DNA from: Rhodamnia argentea
Lineage: Eukaryota; Streptophyta; Magnoliopsida; Myrtales; Myrtaceae
DNA: 64,000 nucleotides
NCBI RefSeq assembly: GCF_020921035.1
Contig: NC_063158.1
Coordinates: 22,244,178 to 22,308,177, forward strand
Reading direction: 5' to 3'
Each line of letters begins with the position of its first letter. The stretch's first letter is position 1. The notes under the pieces were generated by a model that worked only from the letters and a program-made list of their open reading frames with translations, was not told where the DNA came from and searched no databases. The position numbers were made by a program, and so were the translations under genes. This document shows positions 1-13,569 of the stretch, piece by piece.

Positions 1-140
1 ATAAACCTTGTGATCTTCTAAAGCATGGAATGTCCGATCAAAGAAACTAGAATAAAAAAGAGAATCTTCAGCAAGTTGATGTACAGAAGCAAGTCTTTTT
101 CTGCTAATTTGAGTAAGCTTTCTCCCAGTTGAAGGTGGTC

Positions 141-835
141 GAGGAGACTGACTCTTAATATTCTCTGATCTCAAGGCTCTCTACAGGTAAAGATCGAGGA
201 CAATATATATGCTGCAGGCTCTCTGCTTGGGACATTTACATAGTAGTAAGAGTGAGCTAGGAAGTGCAAAAATGTTATGCTGTTGATCCACCAACTTTAT
301 TACTGAACTCTGAAAAATTCCATCAAATGCGTCAACATGATAGCCTAAAGGTAAGAGAGAGTGTGTGGAAAAGGTCTATTGCTTTCATTTGCCTCACCTT
401 CTGTTCCTGGAACATGTGGCACAGTTGGACATTCTGAGCGTACATTGCCACAAGAATATGTGGCTTCCCCTACCAATTCTTCCCTGTTACATCTGCTCTT
501 CACCCAAAGTGGAATTAGAACTTTTGACAATTGACAAATCTTTTCTTGGAATCTCTGGATTGTTACTTACCCAGGCTGCACATGTACTTCTGTTGGTACT
601 GTTTCACTTGATGAGTAACCTTGTTGATCAGATTCTTGAGTGCACATGCTGTTTGACATTTCCAAAGATGATTGTTCTAGGATTTAACTTCGACAGGCTG
701 CAGACTTTGGCACCCAATCATCCATTCTTGGGTTGGACTTAGAAGTTGAAGTTACAGAAATTCCAACCTGAATCTTTGGTGTACACACACAGGATGCAGA
801 TTGAACATTATCAATGAAGTTTTGAAGACAACTTG
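141..835 (-). repeat. Copy 1 of an internal tandem duplication
   Basis: This segment closely resembles 1741-2420 at an offset of about 1.6 kb. Both start with a GACTCTTAAT block, continue through a shared TGCAGGCTCTCTGCTTGGG stretch and a shared AAAATGTTATGCT block, and run into the same minus-strand coding sequence (IDNVQSASC in copy 1, IDNVQSTSC in copy 2). Divergence is visible at many positions, so the duplication is not recent. Confidence 0.75.
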
Positions 836-3215
836 CTTTGACTGGACTACGTGGTTTGGACGCTCGTGAAGTTTTGAAGACAACTCGCGCGATAATTGTC
901 AGCATGCGGGGGACGGAAATAGTATATACAGAAGAATGGTTTCAGATACCAAGACATCAAGTTAGGATCCAGGTTAGACCTCGTCATTTTCATGCTAGAA
1001 AGATGAATTGCCCTTGTGGCAGATTTAAGAGACTTACTGTTCTTCTATTCAAAATTTCTGATCCTTGAATCCATATAAGATTCGCCACTTGAATTAGTTA
1101 CTTTAGGATTGTCACATATCTTTTCTCTTGGTTTTGACAACTCATTCAAATTGCCCATATCGCATGGAGAACTGCGAAAGTTTAGTACAAGAAGATTAGC
1201 ATATGCAATATAATGTTGCGTTAAAAAGGTCTTATCCAACTTATGAAATCTACTTGTTAGAGCTGGCAATATCTCTAACACAGGATGCTACATAACAGGA
1301 ACAGCATCATACATACAACAGATACGACATGACGTTGATACATCTTTTCTGTAATCAGGAGTTAGTTCAGTCTTAAAAATGATTACCATCTCAAAGAATA
1401 TCACTCGCCCATTTCATTTGACTCAAAATGTTCAACTCAAACATGAAAATATCTGGCTAGAGCAGATTGTGAATCCTACTCCCGGCTTGTAGCCTTCTAG
1501 TAGTTAATTCAGTCATATGTTACCAGAGACGAAGAAGTCAAAATCCACTTTAAAGCACACCATGGTGCGCTCAACATGAGCTTTCCTGGAAATTATAAAC
1601 ATTTGTGTTGATAAAACTAGTAACATACAGCAATTAGGAGAGTGTCCAATGTCTCAACACAAACTATGATATACAATGGAACAGGAAGTTTCTCATTTTA
1701 TTTAGCCGAAAGTCCATTAGATAGCAGAAGAGTGGGCTTGTCTAGGACTGACTCTTAATTTCCTCTGATCTCTTGAATAACTTTGAGTGGGCTTGTCTAG
1801 GCTCTCTACAGGAAGAGAAAGAGGACAATATGTAAGCTGCAGGCTCTCTGCTTGGGCATTCACATAGTTGTAAAAGTGAGCTAAGAATTGCAAAAATGTT
1901 ATGCTATTGATCCACCTACTTTTTTACTGAACTCTGAAAATTGCCATTAAATGCAGCCTCATGATAGCCAAAGCTCAGTGAATTGTGCATCAAACTGACA
2001 TTCACAGTCGAACCTTCTGAGCGTACTTTGCCACGAGAATATGTGGCTTGCCCTACCATATCTTCCCTGTTACTCTGCCCTTCACGCGAAGTGAAATTCA
2101 AACTTTGGCCGATAAACAAATTCTTTCTTGGAATCTCTGGAATGTTACTTAAAGCTGTATCAACCCTGGGTTGCACATGTTCTTCTCTTGGTACTTTTTG
2201 ATCTGATGAATAACCTTGTTAATCAGATTCTGGAGTACACATGCTGGACCTTTCCAAAGAAGATCGTTCTAGGACTAAATTTCTACGGACCGCAGACTTT
2301 GGCACCCGCATTCTTGGGTTGGGGATAGAAATTGAAGTTACAGAAGTTTCTACCAGAATCTCTGGTGCACCCACACAGCTTGTAGATTGAACATTGTCAA
2401 TGATAGCATTATCATCAGAGTCAGAAATTGGCTCCGGACAGCTAGCTTTTGAGTCCTGGTGCTCATTCATCTCTGAAGATCTCCCTTTGCTTCCTGTAAC
2501 CTTCTTCCCACCTTGTTCTCCCTCAGTCATGGTTGATTCAAAATTGAAACCATCCAACCTGGACAGCAGAAATGACTGCTAAGACCTTAAATTGCAATGA
2601 CTTGTTTCACATGTTTCCCTTTAGTTGAAAAAATAATTTCACCTTTCAAAGAATAATCCGAGATGGATACATTGTAAAGCTGTCTTTACTCATTGAAGTC
2701 AAAGGAGAAAGAAAAGTTCTCTTGAAATTTTCTTCAACAGGTGACTCTGCTTCATTACTGTCCTTGTTATTTGAAGATTTCTTAGATGGGCAGGAGAAAC
2801 CAAGTTCTGGCATGTCCACTTTGAAGGATGATAACTTATCAAAACCAGCATCCAGGTTAAAATCGACATCACCGAGATGTATCCCCTCTCATAACAATTG
2901 AGCTTGTAAACAAGCATTCATGCATCTTCATTGTCATCCATCTTTTGCATGATATTTGGTAATTGTACACGGGGGAATATACGTGATCAACTTAAGTTTG
3001 AAGATTAGAATATCCAAGTTAGATTCCATATCCAACCAGTTTATTATCTTGCCAAATATACTTAAAGTTTCGCTTAACCGTTTTCCAAAGTTGAATTTCT
3101 TCATCTTGCCTTTGCCAACTGTGGAAAAGCTAAAACCCATTGTGTCATCGTCTGCCTAAGACAATGACTTCCAGGTGGTAAGGAACTCCTGTCCAAATTC
3201 AGCATCTGTTGCTAG
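345..3215 (-). pseudogene. Decayed At4g18490-like gene of unknown function, with duplicated exons
   Basis: Read on the minus strand, blocks at about 3215-3050 and 2880-2690 encode EFLTTWKSLS, DDDTMGFSFSTVGKGKMKKFNFGK and then DVDFNLDAGFDKLSSFKVDMPELGFSCPSKK-type sequence. From memory this resembles the plant protein At4g18490, whose function is unknown. The call is helped by context: in Arabidopsis At4g18490 is the neighbour of CHLI1 (At4g18480), and a CHLI gene lies 5 kb away here. A TAG (3156-3158) sits between the WKSLS and DDDTMGF blocks, and no continuous exon chain could be drawn, so I call it a pseudogene; a working gene starting at the downstream Met cannot be excluded. The acidic, Ser-rich C-terminal part occurs twice (345-905 and 1916-2557), sharing IDNVQS and NPRM motifs. 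Confidence 0.45.
1741..2420 (-). repeat. Copy 2 of the internal tandem duplication
   Basis: Partner of 141-835. This copy keeps the longer reading frame, running on to 2557 on the minus strand with an acidic segment (SDSDDNA), so it is probably the ancestral exon. Confidence 0.75.
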
Positions 3216-3239
3216 GAATTAACATTGAGGTATGAGCTA

Positions 3240-5510
3240 TATATCAGACTGTCATATGACATGGCCAGAAATATGAGGAAACCATCTTCCTATTAATGAC
3301 AGAGATGGAAAACCTATTTTAACCGTAACAAAGCTTTAATTTCATTTTCAAGTTCCGTACAAAGTATGCTGCGCTAAATATTGGCCATGATATCCAAAAG
3401 AAGTAATGAGCAGGTTCTAAGCAAATTAATTAGGTTCTGAAATCAAGTTGACTCTATTCTTAGATTTGTCAAGCTTACAGAGTACCCAGTAATGATTTAT
3501 TTTCTTTCCAATTCACTGCTGCAGTTTCCTTCTGTGATTGTGCCATCTGCAAGGGAAAGAGAGGGGATAGCATAACAAAAGGGAGATCCAAATGGTCCCA
3601 GACCTTACAAAAGCTAATGCCCTCTCTTCATAAAAGCAACATCTCTGTGATAACTTTGCACCTATAACATTTATGCACTTATTTTTTGCAGAAGCATAGT
3701 TAGAACCCACAAGTTGACATATAAACAGTTCATACAGGAACAGCACATATTTATATAAAGTGATCAGAGGGAGAGTTGCAAGCCTCAAAATTAAACTTGC
3801 GCGACCAAGAACACACATATGTACATTCTGCTGTCATATATTTCTGAAGAAGATTCACTCTTCAACCTTCCGCAAATGCAAAGGTAAAGGATCTCCAATC
3901 TGAACGCAGCGATGAAATGGACAGCTAGTTGCCAAAATTACAGTAACGGTCATCTCGAGATACCTCTGCGTTGATTCGCACAGGACATGAGTCTCCCGTG
4001 CTTCTGTCTGAAGAAGCTCAATTAGACTGCAAGGGGAGTCACTATAGCTATTGCAAAAGATGAACAAATGAAATATTAAACAGTTCATGCAGGGGCAAAG
4101 CAGAGACCAGTCCAGTATTAATCTATGCCAAGCAAAGAGCCAAAGATGCTAATTGAACATGAGAAACGATAGCATTGAGTTTTATCTCCTCTAAAGAGAT
4201 ACCGTACAATAGCGTTACCTTTGCGTGAAATCTGTGCCCGGAGCAGCGAAAAATTTCCTACTCATACCTCAGAAATCAAGACAGGGAGCAGGTAAGTGCT
4301 GCAAGTCGAAAGTGATCTTCTCTAGACAAACTTCTAAATTCCAGTGAAACTGCAGTGAGCCATTAAGACTCCCAGAAATGGGCTTACAGCAATACTCAAC
4401 ATGAATTTTTCTACGAGCTTGAACGCCGGCCTGCTCACAGCGATACATCGTAGATAAAGCCAATCAACATGCATCACAAAGAGGTAAACTCAATTTGTGA
4501 TTGGGAGAGAATAAAATATGATAAAAGATAAGAAAAATGAAAGAAACCAAAAGAAAAAAATGAGCTTGGTAAGTAACCCGTGTGAGGATTGAAATCCAAA
4601 ACTAATTAATAAATTAGACGGAGAGAAGTTGAAAAAAAAAAACAATCTATTTAGGCTCCATTTGTTTCGCGAAAAATAATTTACTTAGAAAACATTTTCT
4701 TAGAAGAAAAAATCGTTTATATCGCCTGAAATAAGTAATCAATGAAAAATATTTTTATTATGTCTAATCAAGATAAATAAAAATTGGTAACTCAATAGAC
4801 AAATGAGCAATAGAAGGAACAAATAAACATCAGTAAGTAATTCAGATAAGAGCCATTAATAAAACTAGTTGACAGTTTAATCCGAGAAAAGTTGGTAAGG
4901 CACTCTAATTCAAATTGGTAATTTCATATGAAATTTAGTAAATTCAAAGTGTCGGTTAGTTATTCAAATAAAAGTTAGTAAACTAGTAAAAAAAAATAGC
5001 TAATTGCAAAAATTATAGGAGAATTGGTAAATTTTTTAAAGTCATGTTAAGTTAACAACAAACTACTTAAAAATAATAGAAAAGATTTCATGACAAGATT
5101 TACGTTTTTGATCGTAGATCCACATATCATTCTTGCGTGTTTTGCATAAAATCACTTATTAATTGGAAAATCGTGGGATCAGAAATAATGACGGTATTGT
5201 CAAACTGTCAAGGTAGCAGCTCCCTAAAATTAATCGTCAATCTTTTTTTTTTTCACCAACAATTTTTGAATCCTCACAAACGCTTATTCAAATCTATCCG
5301 TATGTAAAAACAAAATGAATGTTTTATAACAGGGAAGTATAGAATTGTGGCTGCATTTCTCCCAAAAAAAAAAAAACTTCAATTCAACTTTCAGGATATG
5401 GCATGAAAAGCTCCACGTCTCGCATCCACCAAACTCTAAATGCCATTGACAATCCCAACCACACCCTTTCTCTTTTGAAAAAAAAAGTTAGATGGCATCC
5501 ACAAAAATGT
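3240..5510. other. Intergenic or 5' remnant, no recognisable gene
   Basis: No exon chain or known domain could be recognised here. Minus-strand reading frames at 3513-3818, 3855-4088 and 4269-4463 could be remains of 5' exons of the At4g18490-like gene, but their translations match nothing I know. From about 4650 the sequence becomes very AT-rich and starts with the terminal motif of a MITE family also seen at 61.1 and 63.6 kb. Confidence 0.5.
4655..4770 (+). mobile_element. MITE arm (TTTGTTTCGCGAAAAATAA family), partial
   Basis: The end motif TTTGTTTCGCGAAAAATAA followed by an AT-rich stretch and CGTTTATATCGC is shared with the left arm of the complete inverted-repeat element at 61093-61338. 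The opposite arm was not found nearby, so this is a fragment. Confidence 0.5.
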
Positions 5511-5519
5511 GGACCGTCG

Positions 5520-5527
5520 TATATAAG
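5520..5527 (+). promoter_or_regulatory. Probable TATA box of the BAHD gene
   Basis: TATATAAG lies 72-79 bp upstream of the ATG at 5599, a normal distance for a plant core promoter with a short leader. Confidence 0.55.
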
Positions 5528-5598
5528 TCCCTAACAAAGTCATACTCTCCCAATAATTTTTCCGAATTTCATGTACCAGAAGAACAACCAATCGAGCA

Positions 5599-7509
5599 AT
5601 GAGAGTCCAAATCCTCGAAACCAAACTCATCCAACCCTCTACACCGCCTCTCGCTCAAGACCAGGTCCTCCCTCTCTCGCACCTCGACGCCGATCCCAAT
5701 CTCGACGTCACATTCCGTTACCTCCGCGCGTATGTGAATGTCGACCGAACGAAGCATGTCCAAGATCCGTACCATGTCGTTGCTGGAGCGCTCTCCGGAG
5801 CGCTTCCTTACTACTACCCTTTATGCGGCACCCTTCGCCGTGACAATGGCAATGATCATCGCCGCCTCGAGCTACATTGTGCCGCCGGCCAAGGCATGCC
5901 GCTTGTCCATGCCACCGCTAATTGCACTCTCCATGCGGTTAAAAACCTCGATGATGCGGACTCGGGTTTCTTGGAGAAGCTAATACCCGATCCGGGTCCA
6001 GAGGAGAGTTTGGTCAACCCGTGCATGCTCCAAGTCACGGTGTTCGAATGCGGGGGGTTTAGCTTGGGCGCCGCCATACACCACGCCATGTGCGATGGGC
6101 TCGGGGCGACCCTGTTTTTTGGGGCGGCAGCGGAGCTAGCTCGCGGGGCAGACAGAGTTTCCATCGAGCCGGTGTGGGACCGGGATGTCTTGTTGGGGCC
6201 GAGGAACCCGGCTCGGGTCGAGGCGCCGGTTGGGGATTACTTGTGCGAGAAGGGTCGGAACCCGTACGATGATGAAGAGAACTGTGCGTTCGTGAGGGAG
6301 TTTTTCCACGTGAGAGAGGAGTGGTTGGACAGGCTCAAGGCATTTCTGCTGGAGAAGTGTGGCCAGAGGTTCACCACATTCGAAGCTTTGGGTGCATTCA
6401 TTTGGCGAGCAAAGTGAGTCGTTTTCATACACCAACCATTCGAGATTACCTTAGGCTTATCCTTCTGATTACACGGTCAAAATAGAATTTTTTCACATAT
6501 GTACATCTGTCCCGGTCACAAACTCTTGACTTTCAGTTGATGCGCAATTCCTAAAACAGGGTCAAGGTATCAGACATTCCGGGCGACGAAACGGTGAAAT
6601 TCTCATACTCGACGAACATCCGCAAGCTGCTGAAACCGCCATTGCCGGTCGGCTACTGGGGCAACGGGTGTGTCCCAATATATGCCCAACTAACGGCGAA
6701 AGACTTGCTGCAAAAGCCGATTTGGGAAATCGCGGAGCTGATCAGGAAGAGCAAGCGCAACGCAAACGATGAGTACGTCCGCTCGTACATCGACTTCCAA
6801 GAAATGCATAGAAGGGAAGGCGCCTCGGCAGGTAAGAAGGAGAACCCTCCGTCAATTTCAAGATTTACATTGCATAGCATGTGGAATTTGATCACGACAT
6901 AGGATCACATTATAATCGTGGAGAGACAAGCCAATCAATTTTCATTCTTTATGTAACGAAATAGCATCCAATTTCCCACAAATGGGCACACTTACAGTTT
7001 TACCTATCCTAAGGTCTTCCTTAGGAGTACGACATTGTTTTTCTCTCAAATTCAGGCGATATCTCGTGAATCCGGGGATTTGTACTTCTAATTGAAGTAG
7101 TCGAATGTCTGAAGAATCCCGAACATCCAATTTAACACACGACATTGTCAGTTTGACTAGTATGTTGCGGCAATTTTTCAAATGTTAGTAAGCCTTTCGG
7201 TAGGAGTTCATGGCTTGAACACCCTTTTCTATTCTTTGTTCAGGCAAGAACGTGAGCGGATTCACGGATTGGAGGCACTTGGGGCACTCGGCGGTGGATT
7301 TCGGGTGGGGAGGACCGGCGAACGTGTTGCCCCTCTCGAGGAAGCTCTTGGGAAGCAACGAGGCTTGCTTCTTCCTGCCTCGTTCAGAGGCCGGAGTCGG
7401 AGATCCGAGCGACGGCTTTAGGGTTCTGGCGAATCTGAAGGGCGAGTGCTTGTGTGGTTTTAGGGAGGAGATGGACAAGCTTGGGAAGATGGAGTTTGGG
7501 TTCGCTTGA
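5599..7509 (+). CDS. BAHD-family acyltransferase (3 exons, 450 aa)
   Basis: Exons are 5599-6413, 6560-6831 and 7244-7509. All junctions are GT-AG with matching phases (2, then 1), giving 450 residues, the usual BAHD length. The protein carries the catalytic HxxxD motif as HHAMCDG (His162 as general base, Asp166) and the structural DFGWG motif at residues 381-385. Members transfer an acyl group from acyl-CoA to an alcohol or amine in the cytosol. The DWRHLG-x-VDFGWGGP context and an N-terminus without extra domains resemble the clade that holds taxadienol acetyltransferase and spermidine hydroxycinnamoyl transferases, but the substrate cannot be read from sequence. It is unrelated in pathway to CHLI downstream. 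Frame and motifs are intact, so it is probably functional. Confidence 0.93.
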
Positions 7510-8481
7510 TGTTAGAGCAAAGACGCTTTGTTGGCTCCTTCATCGCACTTCATGTCGACAATTTATGCGGTTCCTATGCTATTTATGTGATGCGATGGAT
7601 CGATCATATTTCGAATACAATGAAGGTATTACATGTTAAAACCAGCATTCGTGCATGCAATTCAAAAACGAAAAATCAACGGAAGAATTCTATAGTCATG
7701 AATGAAGAGGCTATGCCCATGGTACTAAAAATCTCGTTTGAATCATATCACAACTACAGCAAGCAGAAGCCTAAGGCCTCAAAGATTAAATGGGGCCCAT
7801 CTCTTCTATTGATAAAATAAAACGCCATCGTTTCTTAACATATATTACGCAGACTAAGTTTATTCTACCAAATTAATCACGCATTTCAAGAATTCAAATG
7901 ACCCATGCTGAATCATGCAAAAAAAAAAAAAAAACCAATCAAAATTCAATCGATGGAAGAACAATTTTTTCCTCAGTTTAGACAGATTATGCCTTGCCCA
8001 TAAATTCGCTAAATAGGGAAATTAAGATAAGAAAGGAAGATTACAGGAAATCCTTGCCAGTTCAAATAACACGCATCGCTCGTAAAAGATGTTTAAGCAT
8101 ATTTTATGAATCGGTCACCTTGTCAAAACAATAGCCTTTTTTTTTTTTTTTGGGTCGGAAGCGCAATAGCTCGAGTTGTTAGGAAAGCGAGTCAATGATG
8201 TATATCAAGCATATTTATTGATCCCGTATCCAATGCGTTTGATGTAATATTGTTGGCTCTTCGTTGTAGCATCTTATGCCTGTTTGACATGTAAACCATA
8301 ACGATGAAGATAGGCTGGGCCGAACATGAAACGAAGTCCAGGAGGGGCATCCTGAAATCTATTACCTTATCCTCAAAGTCACGAACCAATAGGAAAATTC
8401 CACAGAAAAAATAAAAAAAAAAATCCGCTGAAAATCTGTGTGAGTGTAGTAAGAGAAGCACTAGCTCAGTGACGCGAAGCC
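7510..8481. other. Intergenic: BAHD 3' flank and CHLI upstream region
   Basis: No gene was seen. Poly-A (7920-7934) and poly-T (8137-8151) tracts are present. The last 200 bp before 8482 should hold the CHLI promoter, but no convincing TATA box was found. Confidence 0.5.
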
Positions 8482-10329
8482 ATGGCGTCTCTGCTCGGAA
8501 CTTCTCCCACAGCAATCTTGGCCTCTCGACGCCTCTCTTCGTCCTCTCCCTCCTTCGCCCCTTCAATTTCAGGTGCACTTCCCTTTACATGTTTCTGAGA
8601 CTTTTTCGAGCGTTTGGGGGGTTATTGGAACGACCCATTTCGTTTGTGCTCTTTTATTTGCTCAAGTTCGACTCTTTCGAGCTCGGGGTTTATGAGAATT
8701 TAATGGGTCTGTGGATTTTGTCCTTTGTTTTGAAATTCTTATTTGCAGTGCAGAATCATGGCAAGAAATGCTATGGAGGGATTGGGTTTCGGACCAAGAA
8801 AGGAAGGTCTCCGCGACATCTTGCCGTCACCAATGTTGCAACTGACATCAATTCTGTCGAGCAGGTGTTGATTGATTTCTTTGTTTTTCTTTTTAGCTCT
8901 ATGTATTTGGTTTTCTTCAAGCACGTCACTGTGGAATCATATTTTTTGAGAAGTTTGAGCGAGAGACCAATGTAGATTGATACTTCAAATTTGCCCATTG
9001 CTGTTGTATCTTGACAATTCCTGAGTTTTTAGTGAAAGGAGAGAAAAAATGGGCTGCTTCCACTTTATTTGCCGATGAACAGGTTGCATGTTCTTTGGGA
9101 TGAGAATTTCTTAGGCTGAGGCATTACACTAATCGAAGTTGATTGGGAAAAAGAAACTGCTTTGCAGTTGATGGTTGTTTGAGGGCAGTTTTGTTGACTG
9201 AAGTGAGAATTATTTGGGAGAGAATGATGGATTGCTTCTGTAGGATTTTGTGAGCTATATCATTTTCCTTTTTCAGGCTCAGAAGCTTGCCTCTAAGGAG
9301 AGTCAGAGGCCAGTCTATCCTTTCGCTGCTATAGTCGGGCAAGAAGAGATGAAGCTATGTCTCTTACTGAACGTGATTGATCCTAAGATCGGTGGGGTCA
9401 TGATCATGGGAGATAGGGGCACCGGAAAATCGACAGCCGTCCGATCATTGGTTGATTTACTCCCTGAGATCCAGGTAGTTGCTGGCGACCCGTATAACTC
9501 GGACCCTACAGATCCAGAATCCATGGGGGTGGAAGTTCGGGAACGAGTGATACAAGGGAAACAACTCCCCGTCATGTCAACCAAAATTAACATGGTGGAT
9601 TTGCCATTGGGAGCCACAGAAGATAGGGTTTGCGGTACGATCGACATTGAGAAAGCCCTCACTGAGGGTGTCAAGGCATTTGAGCCAGGCCTTCTTGCTA
9701 AAGCTAACAGAGGGATTCTTTACGTGGACGAAGTTAACCTTTTGGATGATCACTTGGTGGATGTTCTTTTAGATTCCGCCGCCTCGGGATGGAACACTGT
9801 GGAGAGAGAAGGAATTTCCATTTCGCACCCTGCTCGGTTCATTCTGATTGGCTCGGGAAATCCTGAAGAAGGGGAGTTGAGACCGCAGCTTCTTGATCGG
9901 TTCGGTATGCACGCACAGGTAGGGACTGTGAGGGATGCGGAACTGAGGGTGAAGATCGTGGAGGAGAGATCGAGATTCGATAAGAGCCCCAAGGAGTTCC
10001 GTGATTCTTACACAGCAGAGCAAGAGAAGTTGCAGCAGCAAATATCCTCGGCTAGGAGTAATCTCTCTTCTGTCCAGATCGATCGAGATCTCAAGGTGAA
10101 AATCTCCAAGGTCTGCTCCGAGCTGAATGTCGATGGATTAAGAGGAGATATCGTGACTAACAGAGCAGCTAAGGCCTTGAGTGCTCTGAAAGGAAGAGAC
10201 AATGTAACCGCAGAAGATATCGCCACTGTGATTCCAAATTGCTTGAGGCATCGACTTCGCAAAGATCCCTTGGAATCAATTGACTCGGGACTACTGGTCA
10301 TCGAGAAGTTTTATGAGGTTTTCAGCTGA
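8482..10329 (+). CDS. CHLI: Magnesium-chelatase ATPase subunit I, chloroplast precursor (3 exons, 419 aa)
   Basis: Exons are 8482-8572, 8749-8864 and 9277-10329, with GT-AG junctions in phases 1 and 0; the 419-residue length fits plant CHLI (about 424). It is the AAA+ motor that, with CHLD and CHLH, inserts Mg2+ into protoporphyrin IX, the first step committed to chlorophyll, in the chloroplast stroma. The Ser-rich N-terminus ([20 protein letters not shown]) is a transit peptide. Walker A is GDRGTGKST (114-122), Walker B is ILYVDE ending at Asp220-Glu221, and [19 protein letters not shown] (261-279) holds the sensor and arginine-finger region. Cysteines at 97, 188 and 349 have the same spacing as Arabidopsis Cys102, 193 and 354, so thioredoxin redox control is likely (inference). 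A broken copy of its 3' end lies at 13570-13940. Confidence 0.98.
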
Positions 10330-11458
10330 GGCAGGTAGCGAAACAACTTTTTTTCCGTTTGCTGAAATTACTTTTTCTTCCCCCTTCCCACTGTAATTTT
10401 TGCATTGTAGTTGTTCTTTAACGAATGAAATGTTAAGTGGAGTGGCGTTTCTGTTCTATTGGTTACTATCGCTCCGAAAGCTTGTTTATCATGTGGAACA
10501 TCCATGCTAGTGAAGTAGGCCTTGTTCTTGATCATGATACTGAGGAAACTGAAAGGGAAGAAGGAAAGATTGGTTATGGATAGTGATCCTGCTGCCAAAC
10601 TTCTTTTTCCTCCATTTGCTTGTGATTCCAAATGTTCGATCTGCGATTCCACGTGGGATCATGAGACGGTCGCTATTCTTAAGCTGAAAGTTCCCATTGC
10701 AGTTGAGTGCCTATTGGTTGCAGTGTTCCTTTTCCTCTATTTGTATACATAGTAATGTACTGATAGAATTGCAAGAAAAGCTGAGAGCAGATTCTAGGAT
10801 GTGGTAGAAATGTTGGAGGGCTAATTTCGGATAGGACAAAATTCAAATAAGTAAATTATATAGCACATATATACAAGTTGAGGAAAAGAATTCTGTTGTG
10901 TAGGCAATCACACCTCTGTCAGCTGTCTGGGAACTATCTTTCTTTTTCTTTTTTCAAGAGTTAAATATTGTTTGAGTAGGACTTTGTCATGGCAAGAAGA
11001 GATGAAGCTGTGTCTCTTACCGAACTTTCGGCCGCACAACCAAGACTCAGCCTGCCGAGGGACATTCACATTCGAGGCAAGAGCATCGAGTTCATGAATG
11101 TCCATTGACCTTCATTGTTTGAATAGCCAAGATCAGGTGTGTCACCAAATGTTTTGCAATTGAAGCTCTGAATGAACATGCACTAGAGATCTAGGCGACA
11201 TTAGCATCAGTCTTTAGCACTCTAGTATGCGGAACTATGAGAATCGATACCCAAATATCCATCATGATTTCAAATTCGCTACAACATTCAGTCTTTCAAA
11301 GGAATGAGTTTCTCGATTATTAATCGATGCTAACCGGGTTGGTAGCTCAAATTCAGGTTTCTGTCTCTACATTAGATGAACAAAAATTGCTACTCTCACA
11401 CTGTCAAGATTGGGACTGTATTGAGATTGTTACTGATTATGCAACAACACAGAACATC
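10330..11458. other. CHLI 3' flank and intergenic, with a small CHLI exon fragment
   Basis: The first ~430 bp are the likely CHLI 3' UTR and flank. Parts of 10590-10880 recur at 13930-14160 in the downstream duplication. CHLI and the NUDIX gene are convergent across this gap. Confidence 0.6.
10990..11025 (+). pseudogene. Short CHLI exon-3 fragment
   Basis: About 35 bp nearly identical to CHLI 9340-9375 (coding for QEEMKLCLL) sit 660 bp downstream of the CHLI stop, with no further CHLI sequence around them. It is a stray piece left by local duplication or rearrangement, not an exon. Confidence 0.7.
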
Positions 11459-13240
<1,782 letters not shown>

Positions 13241-13278
13241 GGTTCAGTTGGTGCATTGGTTGGAAAATGGGCAGCGTA

Positions 13279-13286
13279 CTATATAG
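13279..13286 (-). promoter_or_regulatory. Possible TATA box of the NUDIX gene
   Basis: The self-complementary CTATATAG lies about 40 bp upstream of the ATG at 13240 on the minus strand. It implies a very short leader, so the assignment is tentative. Confidence 0.4.
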
Positions 13287-13295
13287 GTACGAGGG

Positions 13296-13318
13296 GGAGG
13301 AGGAGGAGGAGGAGGAGG
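13296..13318 (+). repeat. (AGG)n microsatellite upstream of NUDIX
   Basis: A run of about 7-8 AGG triplets lies between the possible TATA box and the G-box of the NUDIX promoter. Confidence 0.9.
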
Positions 13319-13337
13319 TACCTTGGGTTACGGTCGT

Positions 13338-13347
13338 GCCACGTGTC
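13338..13347 (-). promoter_or_regulatory. G-box/ABRE-like element (GCCACGTGTC)
   Basis: GCCACGTGTC contains the CACGTG palindrome, about 100 bp upstream of the NUDIX start. This is the classic binding site of plant bZIP/bHLH factors and may give light or ABA response (inference). Confidence 0.5.
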
Positions 13348-13569
13348 ATAACGGGTCAACAAGAAGAGCCTGGCCTGGACAGCCCGTTCCCGTTCTCGGG
13401 TCCATCCATTGATCACACCCAACTTCTACCACAAGACTGAGAATTACAAGACATTGAGTGACCAAGTCATGTTAGGAAATAAACTTGATAGCGAACCTCT
13501 GTAACAGAGTATCCATGGCTGGCATTCAGTAATCCTAGAGTACTCGAAATGAGCGGTAACCTTCCGCCT

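Noticed and set aside
8469-8975. 168-codon plus-strand open frame over CHLI exons 1-2
   Set aside because: It runs through the CHLI intron in the wrong frame for exon 1; the spliced CHLI model explains the sequence.
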